Origin: Nicotiana tabacum
Taxonomy: Eukaryota; Streptophyta; Magnoliopsida; Solanales; Solanaceae
Assembly: GCF_000715075.1 (NCBI RefSeq)
Contig: NC_134097.1
Span: 69,473,190-69,537,189, forward strand
DNA length: 64,000 nt
Reading direction: 5' to 3'
Part shown: one piece after another, positions 35,562-46,556 of the stretch
Position numbering within the stretch: the stretch's first letter is position 1
How the letters are laid out: every line of letters begins with the position of its first letter
Notes under the pieces: model-generated
Databases searched by the model: none
The model's input: the letters and a program-made list of their open reading frames with translations, nothing else
What the model was told of the DNA's origin: nothing
Program-made: the position numbers and the translations under genes

Positions 35562-35664
35562 GGGATCAATATTCCCTCAAACTCAATGTCTTACCGGGAT
35601 CAATATTCCCATAAATTTTAGTGGGGTCAATACTCTTGTAAATCCTACGGGGATTAATATTCCC
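35562..35664 (+). repeat. GGGATCAATATTCCC repeats in element E
   Basis: Four copies of GGG(A/G)T(C/T)AATA(T/C)TC(C/T)(C/T) at 35562, 35596, 35623 and 35650, spaced 27-34 bp. The core is nearly palindromic. Confidence 0.75.
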
Positions 35665-36324
35665 TCAGACTAAAAGTCTACTCAGATCAATCGATCCTAT
35701 TTTACGCCTGAATGAAAAGAAGACGTCCTCTTTATAGCGTTTAAAGTATATAAAAATGCCCTCTTTTATATAAAAGTTAGACACCCAAAGGTGCAACATT
35801 AAGACATCGCACATGTAACGATGCATCCAAATATATATTTTAAGTTTAAAAGACTAAGTATGAGCACTCAAATAATTTTCTAAAGTGCCCAGAAAAACTT
35901 GTATTCGGATAAATTCCCTAAATTGCCAAATGATGATATTAGACCCGAAAGACACAAGGAACACTGTATTATTCCCGGTCTAGGTTACAACCTTTCTGAT
36001 GAAATAAAAGGGTTAAGCAGTCATCATCTAAAAAGTATACCTTCGAGTCCTGTATGTTTTTCCTTTTCAGGAAATAGACCACATGGAAGGTGTCAAGTGC
36101 TCGAGATTTCATTCTTCAAAGCTCAAATACATGGGGGACTATACAATATGGAAGGCAAAGATGAAGCAAAGAAGACTATCAAATGAAGATCCATCTTCCC
36201 AACAAGTCAAGTACTATGAGCAAAATCAAAAGAGTCAAAGACTCAAAACAAAAAACCTGACTCAAAAACCAAAGAAACCATATTCGTAAATGTAAACGAA
36301 TGTTCAGGTTAAAGGCATAATATT

Positions 36325-36660
36325 AGTTACGGGTAAAAATACACATCTTTGTACTTACTCAAAAACTGTTGTAACTGAAAACAGTTATGGATGAAAGATC
36401 ATCATCCTTGTACTTATTCAAAAAAAATGTTGTAAATGAAAACAGTTACGGATGAAAAAGCATTACCCTTGTATTCATTTGATAACTGTTATCAATAAAA
36501 ACAGTTATGAGTAAAAATTTATTCCCTTATATTTAAAACTGTTGTAAAAAAAAACAATTATCCCCTTGTACTAATTCAAAAAAAAAATGGTTGCAAAATA
36601 AAAACTGTTACAAGTGCAAGTTTATAACGAATTTGTTAAAAGAAAAAACAGTTGCAAAAT
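36325..36660 (+). repeat. Tandem repeat with AACAGTTATGGATGAAA unit in element E
   Basis: Five to six imperfect copies of a roughly 60-bp unit built on ACTGTTGTAA...AACAGTTA(T/C)GGATGAAA...CCTTGTACTTATTCAAAAA. Each unit contains inverted AACTGTT/AACAGTT. Confidence 0.75.
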
Positions 36661-37198
36661 GAGTTATAGACGATACACAAACACATGTGAAATGTTATGA
36701 AAGTTTAATGCAAAAACTTTCTTTAAAATAATTGTTAAAGAAAAACATGTGAAAGTTCCTACTCTTTTTTGTATATTTACACCATTATGAAGTTGAGACG
36801 TCTTCTTCATTAAGTGTCGATCAAAAAAAGGCCCTCTTTTATAATTCGTGCTTATTCAAAAAAAAGTCACGGGACATTGAAGCATTTTTAATGCAAAGTT
36901 AAAGGGTGAAACAAAAACCTAAACATTAAAATAGGCAAAAAATAAAACCAAAATTTATATATCAAACTTTGCAAACATAAGACAAAGATTTGTCTTCAAA
37001 CCCCGAAACAAGACAGGGGTAAACCAACCGATTATTGACGAAAGGAACATAATGGTGGAATTATCTAAGTTCTGCACTCTTTTTTCCTTCGTCCGATTTT
37101 TCTCCCTATTGGATTTTTCCGGCAAGGTTTTTAATGAAGCAGAGGCAAGGATGAAAAGGATAAAATCTTTCACTTCTCAGTCACATCATAGTGAGTAA

Positions 37199-37219
37199 CC
37201 GGAAAGTGGGGGGACTATC
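37199..37219 (+). other. Polypurine tract of element E
   Basis: CCGGAAAGTGGGGGGACTATC directly precedes the 3' LTR; the purine core is GGAAAGTGGGGGGA. It fits the plus-strand priming site. Confidence 0.75.
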
Positions 37220-38139
37220 TGTATTAGTAAAAATTAGACTTGCCATGTGGGTCTATTAAATGGCAACACGTGTCAGTAAAGTTGAAGAAAAGTGAAAAAT
37301 GACATGTAAAGATGATATGTGAAACACCTTCGGGAACAAACATACACGTACCATACCTGTTAGCCTCGGAACTGATCATCATGAAATAGCCCGGATCAGG
37401 TGCGAGAGAATATCTCATAATTACAAATGAGGAAGGAATCAATTAATCCCGGATTATATGGGATTTACCATCATTACACCATCAATTACAAATCAATTAT
37501 TAATAAATGCAATAAATGATTGTAACGGTCAGAACAAGGCAATCAACAGGCACGAGATTGACTTAATAGGCAAGAGATTGACTCAACATGCACAGGATTG
37601 ACTCAACAGTCACGGGATTGTCTCATTAGTTACGGAATTAACTCATCAGTTATGGAATTAACTCATCAATTACAGAATTAACTCATCAGTTACAGAATTC
37701 CACCATTTACACAGTTGTTACAAGTCTTCCAAAAGTAATGGATGGATTGAGTAAATGCTCATAATGGACCCATAATTCAAGGAGACTAGTTACTTAGATT
37801 TAGCCCTATAAATAGATATACTTTTACCACCATCAGGGGAATCTAATTTTCTTCTCTACAATTCTATACATTGTAATTTATAGCATATTGCTCTCAAGTT
37901 AGTCATAGTTCGACCCTTCAAGCTCTCTGTTCGGCTCATTATCCTATCAAGGATCATTCAATAATAATTCTTTCTTCTCTGCTTTATTTTTATTATATTA
38001 TATGTCATTGAATTTATTTCTCACTTCTCTATCACGTTGTATTAACGAAATTTTATATCTTTCGGATTGAATCGGTTGCTTGTGGCCCGTCATATAAAAT
38101 TATTGCTTTGAACTTAAAAACTATTTTTTGGGTTAAACA
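37220..38139 (+). repeat. 3' LTR of element E
   Basis: 920 bp, aligned with 31610-32526 over its full length with scattered substitutions. It carries the same 21-bp array (37545-37700). CATAC follows at 38140. Confidence 0.92.
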
Positions 38140-38294
38140 CATACTACATAGAAAGATGAGAAATCAATTTATCAAGCTAAAGCTAAGTACATATATTAAC
38201 CATTTACTGGTTGAAGAACAATCTAGCGTAAAAAATAATGGCAAATTCTGCACAAAATCAGCTCTGGAACGAACAGAACAAAAAATTCTAAGGA

Positions 38295-38681
38295 TTGATA
38301 GAAGCAATTGGAATAGAAAAAAGGTTATCATCCACTTTTGTGATACTTTTGAACATTTTTCAGAAACCAAATAATTATATTGCCAGTTTCTCGTTCTCCC
38401 TCCATGATTCCATCACACTACTAATATTTTATGGTAGCTTTTACATGTATGTTACAAATTTTTTCTTCCTGCCAGCTTTAGTTAAAGAAGAATGCATTGA
38501 TGAGGAGATAACTGAGATGATAAATTATGAAATTAAAGCCTTGATAAAACAAATCGAAGAGCTAGAGAAGAAGTTTAAGGTTATTAAAATTCTACCTCTA
38601 ATCATACTTAGTTTTCTTGTTTCGGTAGTTATATTGTTCTTCTATTTGATGTCTTCTAAGCCTTTTTTTTGTTTATGTTGA
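38295..38681 (+). pseudogene. Coiled-coil/membrane-segment exon, possible GRF-type protein relic
   Basis: The C-terminal 60 codons of this open stretch look like real coding sequence: a charged helix (EIKALIKQIEELEKKFKVIK) followed by a hydrophobic segment (ILPLIILSFLVSVVILFFYL). A good acceptor (TTTTTTCTTCCTGCCAG, ending 38475) precedes this part, so the first 60 codons of the frame are probably intron. Plant GRF zinc-finger proteins commonly end in such a coiled coil plus membrane segment. That is my best guess, but I found no convincing GRF domain upstream, where element E is inserted. It could be an orphan last exon of a disrupted gene. Low confidence. Confidence 0.3.
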
Positions 38682-38699
38682 TATTCCGAATGGTAGGTA

Positions 38700-41600
38700 T
38701 TGTAACTTCCAAGAGACCCTCTCGATTCAAGAATTATAGTGGTTGAATATATATATGTGGAAACTTCATCACTGTATCTTAGTTCAGATTCATTAACTGT
38801 GAAAAATAATTAACGATATGTTGGTTTCATGACATCTGTGATCCAGATGATAAGAAGGTAGAATATATTTAGTAATTAACTATAATAAAAGGAGTAGATA
38901 CAAAAATTCATGAGGCTTTTCTTGAATATTGAGAAGCGACCAAACTAACTATGGAGTTGGAGAGTTCCAACTGATGGTGTATGCACTTTCTGAATACAAG
39001 ATAAGGTTATAGATTTTTTCCGTGATTAGATTCTAGAGAATTAATAGCATCAAATATTGATTTAAAGGGTTAAATGATATGCACAATGCTTTTGTGGCAT
39101 ACAATATTAGTTATAAATTTGTTCTCTCCTAATTATTGTTGAGACATGAGCTCAATTATTTTGCTCTCAGTTAGCGCGAATGGCTCATTAAACACTAGAA
39201 TCTAGGATTGTCCTGCTATATATGCTGCATGCTAAATTTGAAAAGAATCAATTATGTTTTATACATTTATTAGATGGTGAAAGTTTTTATAAGCTTGTTA
39301 GAGTGTTCTTTTCCCAATATTAAGAGTATGTTTGACTATCTATTAGAGTATTTATTTTGATCTTCTATGAACAATTGGCTAGAAAGAGTGTCAACTTTTT
39401 ATTTTACGTAAAGATCTTTCATTTAAATGCTCAACATGAGGATCACTAATTGAAAAACAAAAGAATTGAGCGATCAAGTAAGATCCATATAGCAAACAAT
39501 AAATCAATGTAGACTAGGTGTGCTTGATGAAGGAACGCTATAAACTCAAGTGCTAGGATGACTTCCTCTTGGCTCATTGATGAATTCAAGACCAACATAT
39601 CAATTTAGACCAACAATGAAGGGAAATAATTAATGAATTGCATCTATTTAGTTACAGACTCAAAAGTAGATTGACGATAGTAGGTTTATCATTGTGTTAA
39701 TTAGGCTGCTGCTAAGTATTCTTAAGATTTGAAGTATTCTTAAGATTTGCTTGAAGGCAATTACCCTTACTGTTAATTGATCATATTGATAAGTTCTATG
39801 TGTAGTATGTAACTCTATATTAGGTTCCTAAATTGCAGGGTACATAATTAGATCTTTTAGAGTACCAAATATTTTTCTATAGATTCCTTTCCTTTTGCCT
39901 TTTTATTTCAGGACACGTGGGAGGAAGAAAAGGTCCCACTATTGCGGTTAAGTATCTTTCTCTATTAAGCTTCTTACCGTTACTGTGAAACATTTACCCT
40001 GTTTGCTTCATATTGCTCCGGAAAATAGGATATTGAAGATGACATCATTTGCTTGTGGTATCTCATTCCCCTCTCAAGTATGCTTTGTCAGCAGCTTAGC
40101 ACATAGTGTAAGGACTTCTGGATGGTGCAAGATTAGGACCGGCTTGTTTGTGAAGTTTAAATAAGCTTTGCTGGAATTGCGGCAGGAGAGATTCTCTGAA
40201 TTTTGTTTTGTTTTCGTTTTTGTACTTAGGGGTAGGTAAATTACACCATTGATACAAGGGAATGTTGATCGTACGGATGTTAGGGATATAGAGATATGCA
40301 AAGAAGTTGTCTATCATTGTATTTTTTTTAAAATGTTAGCATTAACGATTATCATATGATGATAAATGTTAGAAGATTTCATTAGTGAACAGTAGATGTA
40401 AACTATCTCCTTATCTACTTTCCAAGACATTTGTAGCTAAGCATGGTTCATATATAATATTAGTTTAAAAGGTTTGTTGCCAATTCCAGAAAGTTATCAG
40501 GAAAAGATTTTTTATTTCAAAGGTGCAGCTAACTCTACTATATAGGATAGACGTGCACCATTTCTCCAAATAATCTACTGCTTCCTCTTGGATATCAAAC
40601 CATGTTTTGATTCGGTGAGCTTGGGTTTTTGATTAGCATATCATCAGAATAAGTAACTGAAACTCATGGATATCATTTTAATTACACAAGTTAATAATAG
40701 TACATTTTTATGAAGAATTATCCTCTTCTTCCAAAAAATAATATAAATTGCTATGTCATAAGGTTCGGGCCCGGGTTCAGCATGGGCCATTTATACTAGT
40801 ATTTTCCTACTATTAATAAGAGGGAGTTTGAGGAGCTTGGGGTAGTAAGGGTATTTTGGGAATTTCAATTATTTTTGGCTTTATGCTCAAAGGAGGCAAC
40901 GTCGGCATTTAGCTAAACTTCAGCTGCTACAGAAATACTACTGCTTAGCTCATGCTTAAGCTGCTGTACAGTGTGCAACAATAGTTGTAGTCTTTTGTGA
41001 GTTGGCGTAAATACTGCTCCTAGGAGAGAGGGTTTATCTTCTTGAAATATAGGCTCCACCCAAACTTTAAAATACGTGTCAGCTGATGTGCTTTCTCTTT
41101 TTTTCTTTTTATTCACATAAAATGAAAAAGGGCCAAGTATATCAATTACTCCATCCATAAATGTATACATATCACATACATGGATGCTAACATAAACACT
41201 TTTAACTCTTAATTAAAAGCATTTTTGAGAAAAATGGAACTTAGAAATACTTTTAAAAAGCTTGACCAAAATATATTACTACAACATTTTTATATCTGTA
41301 AGAAAATGTCACTATAAATAAATAAGAAATCTTCAAATCAAAGTATTTTAAATATAAAAAGATATCTTTTTTTTTGTAACAAATTAAAGAGAAAAAAATC
41401 TCATAAAGAAATTGGGACACAGGAAGACAGATGTTCGAAGATCCATAAATTTCTTTCTCATTATCAATCCAACCAATGAGATTTCTTCTTCGCGTCCAGT
41501 GACTCAACAAAAGTAGCAAAGGGTAGTGTGAACACACGCCGGTGTGAGATGGTACCGCAAAATGACTTGGAAACTTTCCTAGTTTACCTGTCATTACATT

Positions 41601-42772
41601 TGTAAAGTGGCGGGTTTTAAGGTGCAAGAAAAAGTGGCAGGTTATTAGAAAGATTGGGCCCCTGTATAGCGCAGTATGCGTGAAAATGCTAACACCAGCC
41701 ATAGAGTGGTATAAAATTACGTTATATATAGAATGATCATTTTTTTTACATATATTTATGTCATACTTGTCCAAAAAGATCACAATTGGGTTCCGAACTC
41801 TCTCCCAAACACCTCTCCGTTTGAATTATTTTTTATTCATATTTAAAGCTTGACTTTTCATGGAAATAGAGAGCTAATAATTCTTCATTTACAGATCTAA
41901 CTGTGCTATTACATGATTCTTTTAACTAAGAAAAACTTCAACTTCCTTGTGAACGCTTAGGTATACTGTCTTAGAAAAAGTTAATACCAAAGACTGGAAG
42001 AGAGATTATTGGAAACCGAATTGATTACCTCATATTAATTAGGAATTCACGTGCTAGATTACTTATGAAGTTCCTAAAGAAAAAAAAGGTAAAAAAATAT
42101 CGATCTGCAAAAAGTTATAAAAGAAATACTAATTTGTTTAAATCATTCCTTAGTATTTTAAGACCTTTTGTCAAAGAGAAGAAAAATCAAGTTGAAGACA
42201 AGGAAGACATGTTGTACAAAAAATCATGTGCTCTTTGTGTATTAGCATCATGTGAGTCCCAACCATATAAGGATGTTTTTTGAAATACTAAACTAAATTT
42301 ATTTGATAGGATGTTCTAACAAAATTTACAAATAAAAAAGTAAATTCATGACTGATTTATCTAAAAAATAAAAGATATTAGTTATTTATTTCATTTTTAG
42401 TTTTAGAAAATGGTAGAATACTCCATTTTCGATGTTATATGGATTAAAACATACATTCAGATATAAATTTCTAACATTTTGAAAATAAATTTTACAGCAA
42501 AAGTAATATGTCAAAATGCTTTTAAATCATATTTTATCAGCTCTTACTCTTTCGTTGTATAGCACCATGTTAATAATTGAAAAAATAGTTTAACATGCAT
42601 TTTTAGAAAAGAGAAAAGAAAGTCTAAATCAAGAAAAGTAACTAATATTCTTTTCATTTTCTATATATTTTGTATGACGGAAACATCTAAAACATTATTT
42701 AAGGTATCAAATTTTAAAATTTGACTTTATTCTACATGCTATATTAATTTACGTGCAATTTCTTAGTAAAAG

Positions 42773-42773
<1 letters not shown>
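38700..42773. other. Gene-poor AT-rich interval
   Basis: About 4 kb with no supported gene. Minus-strand open frames at 41253-41783 (176 codons) and 40913-41170 lack domains and coding texture. A short GC-richer patch lies at 40755-40800 (GGTTCGGGCCCGGGTTCAGC). The 41420-41660 stretch has a CCAATGAG and less AT bias and could be an old promoter or relic, without proof. Confidence 0.5.
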
Positions 42774-42808
<35 letters not shown>

Positions 42809-42905
42809 AAATTCAGTGTAATCCCAAAAAAAGGATCTGAGGAGTATAGTATGTACACAGACTTTACCCATATCTTGTAAAGATAGAAAGGTTGTTTTCA
42901 ATGTT
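42774..42905 (-). mobile_element. Truncated SINE with (TTG)n tail
   Basis: The plus strand starts with a (CAA)11-type run (42776-42808), then AATTCAGTGTAATCCC, GGATCTGAGGAGTATAGTA, TGTACACAGACTTTACCC and AGATAGAAAGGTTGTTTTCA. On the minus strand this is the 3' part of the widespread Solanaceae/angiosperm SINE that ends in (TTG)n. The tRNA-related 5' half is missing. Confidence 0.75.
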
Positions 42906-45149
42906 TCTTGAACCAAAATAATTTGCAATAATATTGTAGCTCAAAGAAAAATATGATATTAAGAAATTAACATAGTTTATGTTCTAAATAAAATACAAAA
43001 AATAAAAAAACAAGAAATTTTGATAAAAGGGAAGCCTAAAGTAAGAGGTGTAAGCTTATAAGAACTTATATTAGAAGCACATAATTACGTTTGTTATACA
43101 TTAAGAATTTGTTAAATCTGAACTACTCTTTGAATATTATGTTTAAAAAGAACTCCCAAAAGACCACATAATTAACCAATCAGTAATCATAAAAATTTAA
43201 GTATACAATATTGCTGCACCTCATGTAACTATTTTGTACATAAATCAAATAATAAATAAATAGCGTCGTAAAAAACTCTAAGTTTTTTAAGCTCACCACA
43301 AAGGAGAGGAACCATATTTTTTGTTATTTTCATACTCTTTTTATTGGACAGTTGTACCTAAAAGAAATTCAATTTATCATCATGCACATATAAATCAAAA
43401 TATATATGGTATGAAGTGAATCAATTAACTTAAAAATGCATAAGAGACCATAAATTAGTAAATATATACGCTGTCGACAGTTAAAATACACATTACTTTT
43501 TAATCCGCTAACACTCAAATTTTAGTTGGAGAAAAATTATTTATCCAGTTATTCAAAAAATTATTTATCCAGTTATTCTGGTATGCAAAATATTCGGATG
43601 TTTCAGATTGAGTACGCTCGGGCACATCGTCAAAAGTTATATATTATTATATACATAAGAAGCGAGAATAAGGTGCTCTTGGTCGTCTAGGGGTATTTTA
43701 GTCTTTTCGGTATAGTTTACACAGATTGTAATTTGACACTTTATAGAATTGTTTAACCGAATAAATTCTGGATTAGACTCTGTTCTGCTTGGGTTTTATC
43801 TCCATATTTCATTGTTTACCTTTTATTACTTTGTTTGATCTATAAATTTGAGATTAGATTAGACAACTTGTTGAATTTTTCAGCTGTCTGATATTTACTA
43901 ATTACCAATTACAAAAGTTAAAGGGCTAAAAACTACCATGCTAACTGAAGGCGACTGTTTGATGAGCAAAGTCAATGGATTACGAAGATACAAACATTAT
44001 AACTCTATTTATATAATTAAAAGAACTCGCATGCATACATTAAAGTAGAAATAAAGTGTTTATGGAATAGTAGTTAATAAAATTTTATGGAACATACTCT
44101 GTTTGTGTGCCTGAGTTAATTGAAAAAGTATCTTTATTAGAAGTACTTACTATCATTTTTTTTTATACAAGTATATATACTGTATGAAGGACTATACAAG
44201 CAAGCTGCTCTATTTTTCCCTCGCGCGGTGGATTTAATAACAATAAGAAAATTAGAGTTGCTCGAGTTGTTGTGTGTTGAAGTCACTTAACTTGTTAATG
44301 GGAAAGAATTTAGTCTTCTTTGGTCTGAGAAAAAAGTCTTCCCTTGGTCAAATTGTGAACTATTTATTGTTACAGTTATGTTTGAACTTGCTGCAGTTTC
44401 GTGGGAATTTCTTTGTAAATTCGAGTTGTCACTCACTGAATACTCGCAATGCTATATCAAGTTTTGTTTTAGCTTCGGTTCGTAGTAGATAGAGCTTATT
44501 CGATTCTCAGTAAGGAATTGAAATAATCTTCCGAACGCTTTCAAAAGGAACTAATAGAGAAAACAATCAGGGGAAACTTTTAGTGATGTATCAACTGTCT
44601 GAACTTATGTTTTCATTAAGGCTTACTATTATTACCTAATCAGGCTTTTACTTAATACTAATCTATCTTAACATATGAATTAGATATATCAGTAAAAGCA
44701 CGAATAGATCTAGCCCTGTCAGAGTTGGCTCCAATAATCTTATATGTTTATCAACAAGTTATTTAGCCTAATCTTGTTGTTTCAATTTTAGTTTTCAATT
44801 TCATTGATCGTTTGTTGCAGATTTTGAATTTTTAAGGTTGAGTTATTAATAGTACTCTCTACTTTGCAGTCTTGATGCATGTTAAATACGAAGTATATGT
44901 CTTTATATTATTACTATTGCTATATTTTTTTAACCATAAACAACTCGATAATTTTATGCCAAAGAATAAAACAACCGAATTTGCATCTTTAGTTACAACA
45001 GTGTTAGCATGTAAAAGAAATTCTTATGTGCTTCTATAGTACACTCAATTTCTTTGCCACGAGGAAAACCTTCAGCTTAGCAATAAATATGGTTCAACAA
45101 TTACTTTGCTTTGTTTATCAGTAAGTGCCAAAGCTGTTCTTATGCCTTT
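42906..45149. other. Gene-poor AT-rich interval
   Basis: About 2.2 kb; nothing supported. An open frame at 44274-44492 has no recognised domain. It contains GTTATTAATAG-type AT-rich sequence and no clear element ends. Confidence 0.5.
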
Positions 45150-45265
45150 CTAAGGGTGTGTGGGAGTGTGTATGAGAGTGGTGTGGTGTGTGTGAGGAGT
45201 AGAGATGAGTGAGTGAGAATGAGAATGAATGAGCGCGAGAGGGTGTGAGTGTAGGTGCGTGTCCC
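45150..45265. repeat. GT/GA-rich simple sequence
   Basis: Degenerate GTGTGTGGGAGTGTGTATGA, GAGTGAGTGAGAATGAGAAT-type low-complexity purine/GT tract of about 115 bp, just upstream of the kinase exon. Confidence 0.8.
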
Positions 45266-45292
45266 CAGAATGAATGAATAGTTTGTAACAAA

Positions 45293-45520
45293 TTGTTAGA
45301 GCATCTTTCGGTTATTTCCTTTCTTTTTACTTCCTTCTCACTATTTTTTGAGAAAGTTGTTGTTGTTATTTTAAGGCAATTGGTTTTAGCAATTAATTAT
45401 TGTCACAAAATGGGAGTGGCATATTATCGTGATATAAAACCAGATAACATCTTGTTTGATTCCCAGGTAGAACATGTTTCCATGATTTTTTTATTACGTT
45501 ACAACCACTTTTCTTTTTAA
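45293..45520 (+). pseudogene. Isolated protein-kinase exon (catalytic loop)
   Basis: The codons ending near 45466 read RQLVLAINYCHKMGVAYYRD then IKPDNILFDSQ. This is the helix-E/catalytic-loop region of a Ser/Thr protein kinase (YCH...HRDLKPENxLLD in plant SnRK/CIPK-like kinases). The catalytic Asp, Lys and Asn of RDxKxxN are kept, but His of HRD is replaced and one residue appears inserted (AYYRD). A splice donor, CCCAG|GTAGAAC, follows at 45467; an acceptor-like TTTTAAG lies near 45374. No other kinase exon (ATP loop, DFG, APE) was found nearby, so this is a gene fragment. It sits about 170 bp before the copia LTR, so capture or truncation by transposon activity is possible. Confidence 0.65.
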
Positions 45521-45628
45521 CTCCCAATTTCTTTTATTTTTAGATGTTCGTGTTATTTCCTATTCACAAGTTTTAGCTTCTTTATTACTATCTTTTGATG
45601 GTGTTCATCTCATTCAAATGGTTTGGTA

Positions 45629-45816
45629 GCCAATCTTGTTGAATTGGTATTGGTTTGGTAGCCAACCTTGTTGAATTGGTATGATTTGGTAGCCAATTTT
45701 GTTGACTTGATTTGATTTGGTAGCCAACCTTGTTGAAATTGTGAAAAGTGTGTGCAAATTGTCAAATATTGTAGGCTTTAGAGAGTGAGTTTTTTGGCTA
45801 TAAAAGGAGAACTTCA
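45629..45816 (+). repeat. Copia element G, left part of 5' LTR
   Basis: A tandem series of TTTGGTAGCCAA(T/C)(C/T)TTGTTGAATTGG units (about 45620-45740, four copies of about 35 bp) leads to a promoter-like GGCTATAAAAGGAGAACTTCA (45796-45816), where element F interrupts the LTR. The LTR continues at 51582. The exact left end is uncertain because TGTTG occurs in every unit. Confidence 0.65.
45797..45806 (+). promoter_or_regulatory. TATA box of copia LTR G
   Basis: GCTATAAAAG, a near-perfect TATA element, 11 bp before the point where F split the LTR. The insertion therefore separates the core promoter from the downstream LTR and gag. Confidence 0.65.
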
Positions 45817-46319
45817 TGTCACGTCGTTAGTTGTTAACTAAGTACACGTGCGGCACTTGACAACTCGCTCACGATCTTGTACAAATTGCTCACGTTCTTG
45901 CTATGTCAAGTCAGTCTTACTACACTGAAGATCGCTAAGAGAATGGAAGAAAGAACACAAGAGAATTGTTAAAGGAAGCTTTGTATTAGAGAGAACTTGA
46001 ATTGTTTGCTTGGTGAATTACAAATGAGTGGCCCCCTTTATATAGTAGTCTCCTAGGGGCTAACGTGTAAATATTAATTATTATACAAGTCCTTGATATT
46101 TACAAGATAAGAGCTTTCTCTAGAATTCTCTACAAGCCTAGAAGATTCCAAGGACTTTCTTAGCAAATCCATAAGGATCTAGGATCTTCCGAAGGAAATG
46201 TCCATACCTCTCTAGAATGTTCTCACAAATGCTAGCATTTTTCTTATGTAAGCTTCCACATGGCATTAATATATGCCAAATGGTGCCTATGTGGCATGAT
46301 GACATGGCGGGTCATCATA
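45817..46319 (-). repeat. 3' LTR of element F
   Basis: 503 bp; aligned with 51079-51581. The last base pairs (ATCATA against ATCACA) show one C-to-T change. It is adjacent to the purine-rich tract CAATATTGGGTGGGGGAGAG (minus strand, 46320-46339). Confidence 0.93.
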
Positions 46320-46556
46320 CTCTCCCCCACCCAATATTGCGACGACCGCAGCGCAATGCTGCTGCATAAACTCTCGGATCTTATCTTTGAATTGCCACAA
46401 GTCTTCATATCGTTCCCACGTGGCCTCCTCTGGTGATTGCCCTTTCCAATGGACGAGGAACATAGCGGTGGCTTTTTGCCATTATTTTTGCCTGGCCTGG
46501 TAATCTATGATAGCCTCAATCTCCCGATCATGCGGGGCGGTGATAGTCATTGGCGC
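46287..46556 (-). pseudogene. Integrase C-terminal chromodomain of element F
   Basis: The minus-strand translation reads ...AMFLVHWKGQSPEEATWERY, then EDLWQFKDKIREFMQQH. This is the core of a chromodomain (LVxWKGxxxxxxTWE), which in chromoviruses guides integration by binding modified histones. One in-frame TAA lies at 46482-46484, just before WQKATAMF. The frame then stays open through the polypurine tract and into the 3' LTR, ending at TAG 46287-46289. The pol ORF therefore overlapped the 3' LTR by about ten codons. Confidence 0.85.

Larger units (their letters stand above)
34331..37198 (+). other. Non-coding 3' interior of element E
   Basis: Nearly 2.9 kb where integrase would be, but no HHCC or DDE block is visible. 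It contains two tandem-repeat zones (35562-35664 and 36325-36660). Open stretches such as 35899-36186 show no recognised domain. Confidence 0.6.
31610..38139 (+). mobile_element. Element E: complete, decayed Tat-type LTR retrotransposon
   Basis: A 6530-bp element with LTRs 31610-32526 and 37220-38139, both TGTATTAG...TAAACA, flanked by perfect 5-bp duplications CATAC (31605-31609 and 38140-38144). A PBS follows the left LTR and a polypurine tract precedes the right one, so it reads on the plus strand. Only fragments of pol are recognisable (33390-34330), including two RNase H-type blocks, a feature of the Tat/Ogre branch. Most of RT appears deleted and integrase was not found. It cannot encode its own mobilisation. 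Confidence 0.92.

Noticed and set aside
41253..41783. 176-codon minus-strand ORF
   Set aside because: No recognisable domain, biased toward Phe/Ile/Leu as expected from AT-rich DNA read in the T-rich sense; no promoter, splice or neighbour evidence.
42776..42808. CAA microsatellite as independent repeat
   Set aside because: The following sequence shows it is the (TTG)n tail of a minus-strand SINE.
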